Position numbers and translations under genes: made by a program. Source: DATEPR01 sp036491115 (lineage in GTDB: Bacteria; Actinomycetota; Actinomycetes; Mycobacteriales; Pseudonocardiaceae). Taken from it: 64,000 nt of DNA. The stretch covers positions 1 to 64,000 of the forward strand of contig DASXCQ010000043.1 in the NCBI GenBank assembly GCA_036491115.1. The letters are read 5' to 3'. This document shows positions 50,755 to 59,592 of the stretch, in pieces; position 1 is the stretch's first letter; each line of letters opens with the position of its first letter. The notes under the pieces are model-generated. The model was not told the origin of the DNA. It worked only from the letters and a program-made list of their open reading frames with translations, and ran no database searches.

Positions 50755-51555
50755 TCAGCCGAGCTGGTCGCGGATCCAGGTGTGGGCCCGTCGGCGGTCG
50801 CTGTCGTCGGATTCCGAGTGGTGCGTGGTGCCGTTCGGGATCTGGGACGCCAGCCAGCGGGAGTGGGCAGGCGTATCGCCGTGCCACAGGCCGACCGGGG
50901 CGATGATGTCGGCGAAGTCGAAGCCCCACGGGCGCAGGAACGCGCTCCAGTCGTCCCAGCGGCCGTCGTCGCCGTGGGTCCAGCCGTCGCGGTAGACCGC
51001 CGCGAGGTGGTGGGCCGCCTCGTCGTCGCCGCCGGGTGTGCACGCGCGGTCGTACAGTTCGGTGCTCTCCCGGCGGAACCGCTCCCGGGCGGCGGCGCGG
51101 TCGGCGAAGAAGACGTCCACCTCGTCGCGGTGGCGCTCCGCCATCCCGTCGAGGAAGTCGGATCCGGGCACGCCGTACGGGCCGGGCGGCGCGAACAGGC
51201 AGACCGCGGCCACCGCCTTGGGCAGCAGCGCGGCCGTGGCCAGCGCGTACGGCGCGCCGTCGGCGGATCCCCACACCGCGATCCGGTCCAGGTCGAGGTC
51301 GCGCAGGATCGCCTCGACGTCGGGGACGCAGTCGGCGAGCGAGCGGCCGGGTCGAGGGGTCGATCCGCCGTACGCCGGCCGGTCGTAGCCGATCAGCCGG
51401 AGACCGGCGTCGCGGGCCTCGCGCGCGGCGGTGGGCGCGATGTGGCGGCAGCCGTCCGGGGAGTGGACGAGCACCGGAAAGCCGTCTGCCGGGCCGGTGT
51501 CCTCGACGGTGAGCACACGGTCGTCCACGCGGACCAGGCGGGGTTCTGGATACAC
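50755..51555 (-). CDS. Alpha/beta hydrolase-fold protein with altered nucleophile elbow
   Basis: This 266-residue protein has the alpha/beta hydrolase layout ('VLVHSPDGCRHIAPTAA', 'GLRLIGYDRPAYGGSTP', 'LDLDRIAVWGSADGAPYALA'). The elbow that is normally G-x-S-x-G reads G-S-A-D-G, so the nucleophile position is Ala. A late His cluster is present ('GTTHHSESDDSDRR'). It may be inactive, bind a ligand, or use another residue. It starts with GTG at 51555, 17 bases after the frameshifted phosphotransferase. Confidence 0.85.
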   Translation of the reverse strand: MYPEPRLVRVDDRVLTVEDTGPADGFPVLVHSPDGCRHIAPTAAREARDAGLRLIGYDRPAYGGSTPRPGRSLADCVPDVEAILRDLDLDRIAVWGSADGAPYALATAALLPKAVAAVCLFAPPGPYGVPGSDFLDGMAERHRDEVDVFFADRAAARERFRRESTELYDRACTPGGDDEAAHHLAAVYRDGWTHGDDGRWDDWSAFLRPWGFDFADIIAPVGLWHGDTPAHSRWLASQIPNGTTHHSESDDSDRRRAHTWIRDQLG

Positions 51556-51571
51556 GGCGACACCCTAACGA

Positions 51572-52400
51572 TCACCGAAGTTCGGTCAGCACCCGCTCCG
51601 TGTTCTGCGTCACGATCTCGATCATCCCGGCCCGGTCCGGGAAGTCGCCGTCGAGCAGGCGCAGCGGGCCGGCCACCAGTGACAGGTACTGGGCCAGCCG
51701 ATACAGGGCCAGGCGGGATTCGTCCAGGTCGTCGGCGTGGAAGCGGCGGTACCGGTCACCGAAACGCAGTTCCAGGAACACGTGCTCCCACTCGGTGTCG
51801 AACGACATCACTGTTTCGATATCGATCAGCACCGGCTCGCCCCGGCCGTCCAGCAGGACGTGGTCCGGGCCGAGTTCGCCGTGGATGAGGCCGTACGAGG
51901 CGCGCGGCGACACCGCTGCCCGCCGTCGCCGCAGCAGGTCGGCCACATCGGTTGCCACGGCAGCGATCCGCTCGACCCCGGCCGCCGCGCCGGCCGTAGT
52001 GGTCGGACCGGACCCGGTGCATGGTGCGGACCATCTCGGCGAGCCGGGTCGTCACCGCGTCGGCACCGGCCGGGTCGCGGTGGGCCATGGCTTCGAGCGA
52101 GCCGCCAGGCACGTCCTCGACGATGGCCCGGCTCTCGTCGACGCCGAGCAGTTTCGGGACCCGCACGCCGATCCCGGACAGCGTCTGGTGGGCCGCCTGG
52201 AACAGGGCGAGTCCGCCGGCATGGCCGAAGGGATCGGCGGCGGCGGTCTCGGCGGCCGGCCAGTAGTCCTCGTCCGGGCCCCAGACGTAGGCGACGCAGG
52301 ACGTCCCGTCGTCCAGTGCCAGCCGGTAGATGCCCTTCTTGGACCCGCCCCGCAACCGCTCGGTCGACACCACGGCACGCCCGCCCACCGTCGTCAGCAC
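51572..52400 (-). pseudogene. APH-like phosphotransferase broken by a frameshift
   Basis: The N-terminal lobe reads in one frame ('RGGSKKGIYRLALDDG', 'VDESRAIVEDVPGGSLEAMA', 'LAEMVRTMHRVRSDHYG'). The C-terminal lobe reads in another ('YGLIHGELGPDHVLLD', 'PVLIDIETVMSFDTEW'). Continuity is lost in a GC-rich run at about 51976-52000, where one base change would join 'HYG' to 'GVERIAAVATDVADL'. It is therefore one gene with an indel, real or a sequencing error. The kinase motif is HGE rather than HGD. The start is GTG at 52400, 23 bases after the DUF885 gene. Confidence 0.8.
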
Positions 52401-52423
52401 GCGGACATGATGCCGGACGGCCG

Positions 52424-54085
52424 TTACGCGGCCGTATCGAGCCAGCGGGTCACGATGCCGTCCAGCACATCCAGCGGCACGGCGGCGTGGCCCAGGACCG
52501 TGCCGTGGAACTCGCGGATGTCGAAAGCCGCGCCCAGCCGCCGCTCGGCGAGTGCGCGCAGGCGGCGGATCTCGCGGCGGCCGACGGCGTAGGCGAGTGC
52601 CTGGCCGGGCCAGGAGATGTAGCGGTCGATCTCGTTGCGCACGTTGGCCCACGTGGTCGCCGTGTTGTCCCACATGAACTGCCTGGCCTGCTGGCGCGAC
52701 CAGCCCAGATGGTGCATGCCGGTGTCGACCACCAGCCGGCACGCACGCAGCGCGTCGAAGGACAGCATGCCCAGCCGTGCCGTGTCGGACGTGTACAGGC
52801 CCATCTCGTCCGCCAGCCGCTCGCAGTACAGGCCCCATCCCTCGACGTACCCGCACACCTCGGCGTCCAGGAACCGCCGGTACCTGGGCAGTTCGGTCAA
52901 CGTCTGCGCGGACGCGATCTGCAGGTGATGGCCGGGCGTGCTCTCGTGGAAGGCCAGCGCTTCGTACTCGTAGACATGCCGCTCCCCCGGCTTGGTCGTG
53001 AGCACACAGTGCGCGCCGGGCCGGGAACCGTCGTCGGCAGGCGGGCGATAGTGGGCGAGTGCCGCGTTGCCCGCTTCGATCGGGTCGATCTGTTCGATGA
53101 CGCAGTCGGCGATCCGGTACGGCGGGAACCAGTCGTCGCGGACCGCCTCGGCCCTGCGCAACGCCTCCGTCACCGCGGTGACGATCTGGCCGCTGGTCTG
53201 GAAGCGCAGCGTGGGATCATCCCGCAGCCGGGTGAGGATCTCCGGCACGTCCCGCGTGCCCAGCACCTGCCCACCCAACTCGGCCCATTCGGCGCGCAGG
53301 TCGGCGAGCAGGTCGAGGCCGATCCGGTGGATCTCGTCCGGCGTGAGGCCGGTGGTGGTGTGGCGGCGTACGGCGGCCCGGTAGCCGGCCTCGCCGCCGT
53401 CGACGAACCGGATGCCGACGCGGTCGTCGTCCCTGGCCGACGGCAGCACGTCCCGCTCGATGCCGGTGCGCAGCCGCCGCACCGCAGGGCGGACCGCGTC
53501 GGTGACCAACTCGGTGATCTTCGCCCGGTTGGTGCCCTCGGGCAGCGACACGTTCAGAAAGGTGGCCAGGTCGGCGGCCAGGTGGCCGTCCAATTGGTCC
53601 AGTGCCTGGCCGACACCCGCCTTGGTGGACGGCCGGCCATCGGCCACCGCCTGCCGGTAGCGGACCAGCAGGGCGTCCAGGAACTCCGGCAGCGCGGCCA
53701 GCCGCCGCTGGTACCTCTCGACGTCCGCCGCGTCGCGCAAGGGCGCCGTGGGCACCGCCATGAACATCATCGAGTGTGGTGCCGCATAGCCGTCGGCGGA
53801 CGCGGCCGCCTCCCACAGGCCGTGCTCCAGGTCCGACCGGGTGGCCCAGGACAGCCTGCCCAGCACGGCGTGGTTGATCAGGTCCGCCTCGGCCATGCTG
53901 TCGGTGGGGATCGCGGCCAGCCGCCGTTCCAGGTCGGCGAACCGGGCAGCCGTCGCCACGCAGCCGGCACGGCTGGGATCGGGCACCAGGTCGTCGAAGT
54001 CGGAGACGCCGAGCAGCGTGGCGCTGAACGGATCGGCGCCGTGCTTGAGCTGGAAGAACTCCTCCGACAGTCCCGCCAAGGTCAT
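52424..54085 (-). CDS. DUF885-family metallopeptidase
   Basis: This 553-residue protein belongs to the DUF885 group of zinc peptidases. The zinc site is in 'YEALAFHESTPGHHLQIASA' (HExxxGH form), with the downstream Glu region 'CGYVEGWGLYCERLADEMGL'. It is highly helical, with no signal peptide, so cytoplasmic. It probably hydrolyses short peptides, but the specificity is unknown. The ATG at 54085 overlaps the M20 gene stop (ATGA), coupling it to the peptidase operon. Confidence 0.88.
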   Translation of the reverse strand: MTLAGLSEEFFQLKHGADPFSATLLGVSDFDDLVPDPSRAGCVATAARFADLERRLAAIPTDSMAEADLINHAVLGRLSWATRSDLEHGLWEAAASADGYAAPHSMMFMAVPTAPLRDAADVERYQRRLAALPEFLDALLVRYRQAVADGRPSTKAGVGQALDQLDGHLAADLATFLNVSLPEGTNRAKITELVTDAVRPAVRRLRTGIERDVLPSARDDDRVGIRFVDGGEAGYRAAVRRHTTTGLTPDEIHRIGLDLLADLRAEWAELGGQVLGTRDVPEILTRLRDDPTLRFQTSGQIVTAVTEALRRAEAVRDDWFPPYRIADCVIEQIDPIEAGNAALAHYRPPADDGSRPGAHCVLTTKPGERHVYEYEALAFHESTPGHHLQIASAQTLTELPRYRRFLDAEVCGYVEGWGLYCERLADEMGLYTSDTARLGMLSFDALRACRLVVDTGMHHLGWSRQQARQFMWDNTATTWANVRNEIDRYISWPGQALAYAVGRREIRRLRALAERRLGAAFDIREFHGTVLGHAAVPLDVLDGIVTRWLDTAA

Positions 54086-55428
54086 GTGGCGATCCCTTCG
54101 GCCAGTCGACGCCACAACAGTTCCCAGGCCCGCATGCCTTCACGCAGCCTCGCGGTGCGCAGGAACTCGTTGGGCGCGTGCAGGTTCTCGTCCGACGTAG
54201 AGAACGAGAAGAACAGCGTCTTGGCGCCCAGCACGTCCTCGAACAACGCGGTCGCCGGCAGCGTCCCGGCGATCACCGCCAACAGCACGCCCTGCCCGGG
54301 ATAGACGTCGGCGAGTGCGCCCGATGCCGCCTTGATCGCCGGATGGTCGGGCGCGATGGTGTACGCGGGAACGGCACCCTCGTCCGGCCGCACCGCGACC
54401 CGCACACCGGCCGGGCAGTGGGCGGCGACGTGCTCGGTGATCGCCGCCAGTACCCGGTCCGGCTGCTGGCCGGGCACCAGTCGGCACGAGACATGGCCGA
54501 CCGCGACGTGCGGGATGACGGTGTACTTGCCGCCGGCCCGGATGCCGTTGACCTCCAGGGTGGGCCGTTCCCACAGGCGTTCCAGCGTCGAGTAACCGGC
54601 CTCGCCGAATGTCTCGGGGACGCCGAGATCGGCCCGATAGGCGTCGTCGTCGAACGGGACGGCCGCGATGTCGGCCCTGCGCCGCTCGCCCAACTCCGGG
54701 ATGCCGTCGTAGAAACCGGGTACCGCGACCCGGCCGGCCGGACCGTGCAGGCCGGCGAGGATCTCGGCCAGCGCGTGCACCGGGTTGGCCACCGTGCCGC
54801 CGTAGCGGCCGGAGTGCAGGTCGCCCGCGGCGCCGGTGACCTCGACGTCGAACGTGAGCAGGCCCTTGGATGCGATGGACAACGACGGCTCACCGGGCCG
54901 CCACATCGCGCCGTCGGCGGAGATCACCAGGTCGGCAGCCAGTTCGGCGGCGTGCTCGCGGAGGTAGGCGGGCAGGTGCGGGCTGCCGATCTCCTCCTCA
55001 CCCTCGAACAGGAACCGCACGTTCAGCGGCAGCCCGCCCTCCTGGGCGGCGAACGCCTGTGCCACCTTCACGACGATGTACACCGGGCCCTTGTCGTCGC
55101 TGACGCCCCGGCCGCGCAGCACGTCGCCGTCCACGGTCAACTCGAACGGCGGCGCCAGCCACTCGGCGCCCTCACCGGTGGGCTGCACGTCGTAGTGCCC
55201 GTACACCAGCACGGTCGGCGCGTCCGGCACGCCCAGCCAGTCGGCCCGCACCACGGGGTGGCCGTCGGTCTCCACCACCCGACCGTCCGCGAAGGACAGC
55301 CGTCGCGCCAGCCAGGTGGCCGCCGTGCGCATGGTGTCGGCCGTGGCGTCCCTGCTGATGCTGGGCACGGCCACGAACTCGGCGAGTTCCGCGACGTAGG
55401 CACCGTCGTCGGCATCAAAAGAGAGCAT
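54082..55428 (-). CDS. M20-family dipeptidase
   Basis: This 448-residue di-zinc peptidase has 'VLVYGHYDVQPTGEGAEW', 'LRGRGVSDDKGPVYIVVK' and 'FLFEGEEEIGSPHLPAYLRE', which give His, bridging Asp, catalytic Glu and ligand residues, and a lid domain after 'DLHSGRYGGTVANP'. The length and motifs match actinomycete beta-Ala-His/CNDP-type dipeptidases. It sits downstream of a peptide transporter and is coupled to DUF885. The ATG at 55428 lies inside the SDR gene's last 14 bases. Confidence 0.93.
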   Translation of the reverse strand: MLSFDADDGAYVAELAEFVAVPSISRDATADTMRTAATWLARRLSFADGRVVETDGHPVVRADWLGVPDAPTVLVYGHYDVQPTGEGAEWLAPPFELTVDGDVLRGRGVSDDKGPVYIVVKVAQAFAAQEGGLPLNVRFLFEGEEEIGSPHLPAYLREHAAELAADLVISADGAMWRPGEPSLSIASKGLLTFDVEVTGAAGDLHSGRYGGTVANPVHALAEILAGLHGPAGRVAVPGFYDGIPELGERRRADIAAVPFDDDAYRADLGVPETFGEAGYSTLERLWERPTLEVNGIRAGGKYTVIPHVAVGHVSCRLVPGQQPDRVLAAITEHVAAHCPAGVRVAVRPDEGAVPAYTIAPDHPAIKAASGALADVYPGQGVLLAVIAGTLPATALFEDVLGAKTLFFSFSTSDENLHAPNEFLRTARLREGMRAWELLWRRLAEGIAT

Positions 55429-56104
55429 GTCCACCGTCAATCGAGAGGGTCTGGCCGGTGATCCAGGACGACTGGTCGGCGACGAAGAACCGCACGCCGT
55501 GTGCGATGTCCTCCGGCCTGCCGAGCCTGCGGGTCGCGATGCCCTCGACGAGCGCGGCCTGGCCCTGCTCGCCGTAGCTCTCCCACTGCCTGACCGTGGT
55601 GGGATTGGACAGCACGAAACCCGGCGCGATCGTGTTGACCGTGATGCCGAACGGACCGAGTTCGTGTGCCAGCTGTCGGGTGAAGCCGATCTGGCCCGCC
55701 TTGGCACTCGCGTACGCCTGGATGCCGGTGAGGCTGACGCTGCGCCCGGCACCGGACGAGATGTTCACGATCCGGCCCCAGTGCCGCTCCTTCATACCGG
55801 GCGCGACCGCCCTGGTGCAGAGGAAGGTGCTGGTCAGGTTCGCGGCGACCACGGCCTGCCACGCCTCGTCGGTGACGTCCTCGATGGGATGGTGGACCTG
55901 GCCGACGACACCGCCGGCGTTGTTCACCAGGACGTCCACCGGTCCGATGCCGGCGAAGAAGTCGGCGACGGCACCGGCGTCGGTGACGTCGACGGTGTCC
56001 TTGTCGATGCCGTGCACCGTCGCGCCGTCCTCGGCGAGTGCCGAGGCGATGGCAGCGCCGATACCCTGTGCCGTGCCGGTGACGACCGCGACCCGGGCGG
56101 TCAC
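55415..56104 (-). CDS. Short-chain dehydrogenase/reductase in the peptide operon
   Basis: This 229-residue classical SDR has 'VAVVTGTAQGIGAAIASAL', 'VDVLVNNAGGVVGQVHHPIE', Ser in 'IVNISSGAGRSVSLTG' and Y-x3-K in 'QAYASAKAGQIGFTRQLA'. The Asp in 'VHGIDKDTVDVTDA' suggests NAD(H). The start is GTG at 56104 overlapping the creatininase stop. The substrate is unknown; its presence in the peptide-degradation run suggests a hydroxy or keto compound from the imported molecule. Confidence 0.88.
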   Translation of the reverse strand: MTARVAVVTGTAQGIGAAIASALAEDGATVHGIDKDTVDVTDAGAVADFFAGIGPVDVLVNNAGGVVGQVHHPIEDVTDEAWQAVVAANLTSTFLCTRAVAPGMKERHWGRIVNISSGAGRSVSLTGIQAYASAKAGQIGFTRQLAHELGPFGITVNTIAPGFVLSNPTTVRQWESYGEQGQAALVEGIATRRLGRPEDIAHGVRFFVADQSSWITGQTLSIDGGHALF

Positions 56105-56814
56105 TTCGCCAGCCAGCCGTCGGTCAGCAGCTCGCGGACCTCGGCGACACCGGCGTTCCACATGACCAGCATGTCCTCGTCCGGCCGGGCGTAGGCACCG
56201 CCGAGCACGCCGTCCGGAGCGAGTTCCCTGACCTCGTCGGCCGTCGAGTTGAGCACCAGTTCGCGGGCCAGCACCGGGGCGCTGCCGGCGGGGATCTCGA
56301 CGCCCGCCACCCGCGTCCACGGGAAGTTCTCCAGCCACGAGCCGTGGTACTGGTCGTCGTCGAACGTGCTTGCGGCAGCGGCCGTCTTCGGTGCGTTGTA
56401 CCAACTGTGGAACAACACCTGCACCCGATCGGCCCTCGGCCGGCTGATCCACTCCCGGATCAGGCCGGCCACCGGGGCGTTGCCGCCGTGCCCGTTGACC
56501 ACCGCGATCCGGCGGAAACCCTGTGCGGACAGGCCGTCCAGCAGGTCGCGCAGCACCTCGACGTAGGTGCTGATGCGCAGGCTCATGCTGCCCGGGAAGC
56601 GGGCGAAGTAGGGCGCCATGCCGAACGGCAGCACCGGCAGCACCGGGATGCCCAGCGGCTCGGCCGCCTCGACCGACACCCGCTCGGCGAGCAGCGCGTC
56701 GGTGCCCAGCGACAGGTAGCCGTGCTGTTCGGTCGACCCTACCGGCAGCACGATCCGGTCGTCGTGCTCGAGGTACTCGGCCACCTGCATCCAGTTGCTG
56801 TCGAAGATCCGCAC
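56101..56814 (-). CDS. Creatininase-family amidohydrolase
   Basis: This 237-residue protein has the creatininase signature: 'VLPVGSTEQHGYLSLGTDAL' with the metal-binding Glu and His, and 'IAVVNGHGGNAPVAGLIREW'. The family includes creatinine amidohydrolase and the F420/mycofactocin peptide hydrolases, cutting cyclic amides or short peptides at a di-metal centre. The start is GTG at 56814 with GGGGGAG upstream. It precedes the SDR by a GTGA overlap and follows the M55 gene by 11 bases. Confidence 0.9.
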   Translation of the reverse strand: MRIFDSNWMQVAEYLEHDDRIVLPVGSTEQHGYLSLGTDALLAERVSVEAAEPLGIPVLPVLPFGMAPYFARFPGSMSLRISTYVEVLRDLLDGLSAQGFRRIAVVNGHGGNAPVAGLIREWISRPRADRVQVLFHSWYNAPKTAAAASTFDDDQYHGSWLENFPWTRVAGVEIPAGSAPVLARELVLNSTADEVRELAPDGVLGGAYARPDEDMLVMWNAGVAEVRELLTDGWLAK

Positions 56815-56825
56815 CTGCTCCCCCT

Positions 56826-57650
56826 TCACTCGACCAGGCCGCGGCACAGCAGCACCACGGTGATGAACGTCTGGTAGATCCACAGTGGATCATCGCCGAC
56901 GATAGTGGCGGCCAGGTCGCCGGTGCGCCGCACGCCCTCGATCCGGTCGGCCAGTTCGCAGTAGTCGCTGCCGCGGAAGGCGATCTCCAGGGTCACCGGC
57001 GTGGCGATGGCGGGCGGTCGCGCCACGGCGAGCGTCTGGATCGCGGCCTTGGCCTCGTCGCGGATCAGGTCACGGGCGGCGGCCGGGTGCAGCGACTCGG
57101 CGGCGAACCGGGTGACCGACTTCTTCACCACGGCGGCGTGGATGTCCGGGCAGAACCGCCGGGTCTCGACCGCGGTGGTGTCGTCGCCGGTGACCAGCAC
57201 GACGGGCACCTGACAGGCGGCGGCGACCAGGGCGTTGATGCCGGCCTCGCCCGCGACCTCGCCGTTGATGGTGACCTCGGCGAACGCCGTCGGGAAGTAC
57301 GTGTGCGACAGGACGGAACCCCTGCTGCCCATGGAACCGTGGTAGGACACGAAGAACACCGCGTCGAATGTCGCGTCCAGGCCCTGCATCATGTACATCG
57401 GCTTGTACCGGCCGGACAGGTAACCGGCCCTGCCGGCCAGTGCCTCCGGCTTCAGATTGGCCATCTTCGAGTGCGAGTCGTTGACCAGGAACTCGGTGGC
57501 ACCGGCCGCTTCGGCGCCCTCGATCGCGGCGTTCACCTCGCCGGTGAGCAGTCCGGTGTAGTAGTCGTACTGGCTGCCGCCGGTGACGCACTGGTCCCAG
57601 TCGACGACACCGGCGGTGCCCTCCATGTCGGAGGAGATGAACACCTTCAC
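56826..57650 (-). CDS. M55-family D-aminopeptidase (DppA-like)
   Basis: This 274-residue protein opens 'KVFISSDMEGTAGVVDWDQ', which is the DppA metal site, followed by 'FLVNDSHSKMANLKPEAL' and 'FFVSYHGSMGSRGSVLSHTY'. DppA is a self-compartmentalising zinc aminopeptidase that prefers D-amino acids and is often encoded with dipeptide transporters. That context is repeated here. It starts with GTG (AGGAG upstream) overlapping the Ntn-hydrolase stop. Confidence 0.93.
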   Translation of the reverse strand: MKVFISSDMEGTAGVVDWDQCVTGGSQYDYYTGLLTGEVNAAIEGAEAAGATEFLVNDSHSKMANLKPEALAGRAGYLSGRYKPMYMMQGLDATFDAVFFVSYHGSMGSRGSVLSHTYFPTAFAEVTINGEVAGEAGINALVAAACQVPVVLVTGDDTTAVETRRFCPDIHAAVVKKSVTRFAAESLHPAAARDLIRDEAKAAIQTLAVARPPAIATPVTLEIAFRGSDYCELADRIEGVRRTGDLAATIVGDDPLWIYQTFITVVLLCRGLVE

Positions 57651-58594
57651 AGCACGCTCCTGGGGTGGAACTCGGGTTCGGTGGACGTCTGCGTCATCAC
57701 GGCGTAGACGGAACCGGTCTGGCCGGCGGCCGCACCGTGCCGGCCGTCCGGAGTGAGTGCGAGGCAGCGCAGTTCGGCCCGGTACTCGTCGGGCAGGACG
57801 GCCGCGTCGGCCAGCATCGCCCGGCAGGCGGCGGCCGGGTCGGCGCCCTTGGCCAGTTCGGCGACGATGCCCCTGGCACCGGTGCAGCGCATGCTCAGTT
57901 CGCCGCGACCGGTGCAGGCCGCGCCGCCGTAGCGCAGGTCGGCGTAGTTGCCGGCACCGGGAATCGCCGAGTCGCCGACCCGGCCCGGGTACTTCCACGG
58001 GTAGCCGCTGGTGGACACGCCCACCACGAGCTCGCCGGACCGGTCCAGCGCCAGGATGTTGATCGTGCCCCACGGCCCGTCGTGCGGAGCCAAGCGGCGC
58101 ACCAGATCCAGTGCTCCCCGCCGGTACCGCTGGTCGCCGTCCAGGGCCGCCGTGTCCTCACCCTCGACCGAATCGGCGGAGTCCGCCAGCGCGGACACGA
58201 ACAGCTTCTTGGACTCGTCGGTGAGCAGTTCCGCCCGGGCGAAGCCGTTCTCCTCGGCGAACAACTCGGCGCCCGATCCGACCAGCAGGCTGTGCTGCGG
58301 CAGTTTCTCCAGCACGGCACGGGCGATGGAGATCGGGTTCGGGAAACCGCGCACTGCGCCCACCGCGCCGAACGCCCGCGACGAGCCGATCATCACCGAC
58401 GCGTCCAGTTCGACCACGCCCCGCGCGTTGGGCAGGCCGCCGGTGCCGACGTAGTGGTCGTCCACGTTGTCCTCGCAGCGGCGCAGCCCTGCCTCGACGG
58501 CGTCCAGCGCCGAGCCACCCGCGGCGAGGACCGCCATGGCCGCCGGTAGGCCGACCTCACTGCGTTCGCTGCCGATCACGACCGGACCGTTCAT
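57647..58594 (-). CDS. Ntn-hydrolase, isoaspartyl peptidase/glycosylasparaginase family
   Basis: This 315-residue protein belongs to the asparaginase-2 group, which self-cleaves to expose a Thr nucleophile; the likely cleavage is before Thr in 'PHDGPWGTINILALDRSGEL'. Supporting stretches are 'VGTGGLPNARGVVELDASVM' and 'ACTGRGELSMRCTGARGIVA'. It should hydrolyse isoaspartyl dipeptides or N-glycosyl asparagine. The sequence around the nucleophile is somewhat atypical (G-T rather than D-T). It is coupled to both neighbours by overlaps, just downstream of the peptide importer. Confidence 0.88.
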   Translation of the reverse strand: MNGPVVIGSERSEVGLPAAMAVLAAGGSALDAVEAGLRRCEDNVDDHYVGTGGLPNARGVVELDASVMIGSSRAFGAVGAVRGFPNPISIARAVLEKLPQHSLLVGSGAELFAEENGFARAELLTDESKKLFVSALADSADSVEGEDTAALDGDQRYRRGALDLVRRLAPHDGPWGTINILALDRSGELVVGVSTSGYPWKYPGRVGDSAIPGAGNYADLRYGGAACTGRGELSMRCTGARGIVAELAKGADPAAACRAMLADAAVLPDEYRAELRCLALTPDGRHGAAAGQTGSVYAVMTQTSTEPEFHPRSVL

Positions 58595-59592
58595 GCCAGC
58601 TCCTCGATCACGTTGGCCCGCCAGGGAACGTGCACGCACGCGGCAGCCCGCAGCGGGTCGGCCGGATCGGGCAGCAACGCGGGTTCGGCGGCGCACCCCT
58701 CGACCGCCGCCGGACACCGGTCGAGGAACCGGCACGGATGGGCTCCGGCCGGCACGTCGATGGCCACGCCCTCGGTCTCGCCCTGGGGCGCGGCCGGCAC
58801 GCCCAGCCTGGGCACCGACTTGAGCAGCAGCTGGGTGTACGGGTGGACCGGCGAGTCGAACACCGCGTCCGTCACCCCGGTCTCCACGATCCGGCCCAGG
58901 TACATCACCGAGGTCCGGTCACAGATCTGCCGCACCACGGCCATGTTGTGCGACACGAAGATCATCGACAGGTCCAGCGTCCGCTTGAGGTCGGACAGCA
59001 GGTTGATGATCGTGGCCTGGACCGACACGTCCAGCGCGGACACCGGTTCGTCGGCGATCAGCACGGTCGGTTCGACGGCCAGTGCCCGCGCGATGCCGAT
59101 GCGCTGCCGCTGCCCGCCGGAGAACTGCCGGGGCCGCTGGGCCAGTGCGCTGTCCGGCAGGCCGACCAGGTTCATCAGCTCACGGCACCGGTCGACCACC
59201 TTGTTCCTGGGCACCAGTTGGTGGAACCGGAGCAGCTCGCCGAGCGTCTGGCCCACGGTCATCCTGGGGTTCAGCGAGCTGTACGGATCCTGGAACACCA
59301 TCTGGACGGCCCGGTGCTGGGCACCGGTGCGGCGGTTGGGTAGCACGGCGCCTGCGTACCGGACGGTGCCGGCGTTCGGGCGGTACAGCCCGACGATCGT
59401 CCTGGCCAGGGTCGACTTGCCGCAGCCGGACTCGCCGACCAGTCCGAGCGTCTCCCCCTTGCGCAGCACCAGGTTCACGCCGTCCACCGCGCGATTGACC
59501 ACCGGCTTGGTACCGAACAGCCGGTCGGTCAACGACACGCTGGACGTGAAGTGCTTGCTCACGCCTTCCACTGACAGGATCTCGTCGCTCAT
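58591..59592 (-). CDS. Peptide ABC transporter ATP-binding subunit (OppF/DppF-like)
   Basis: This 333-residue ATPase has Walker A 'VGESGCGKSTLARTIVG', Q-loop 'VQMVFQDPYSSLNPRMTV', signature 'QFSGGQRQRIGIARAL', Walker B 'PTVLIADEPVSALD' and the C-terminal oligopeptide-transporter domain ('PHPYTQLLLKSVPRLG'-type, with 'CRFLDRCPAAVEGCA'). It pairs with the other ATPase to power uptake. The ATG at 59592 overlaps the upstream stop (TGATG). Confidence 0.95.
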   Translation of the reverse strand: MSDEILSVEGVSKHFTSSVSLTDRLFGTKPVVNRAVDGVNLVLRKGETLGLVGESGCGKSTLARTIVGLYRPNAGTVRYAGAVLPNRRTGAQHRAVQMVFQDPYSSLNPRMTVGQTLGELLRFHQLVPRNKVVDRCRELMNLVGLPDSALAQRPRQFSGGQRQRIGIARALAVEPTVLIADEPVSALDVSVQATIINLLSDLKRTLDLSMIFVSHNMAVVRQICDRTSVMYLGRIVETGVTDAVFDSPVHPYTQLLLKSVPRLGVPAAPQGETEGVAIDVPAGAHPCRFLDRCPAAVEGCAAEPALLPDPADPLRAAACVHVPWRANVIEELA

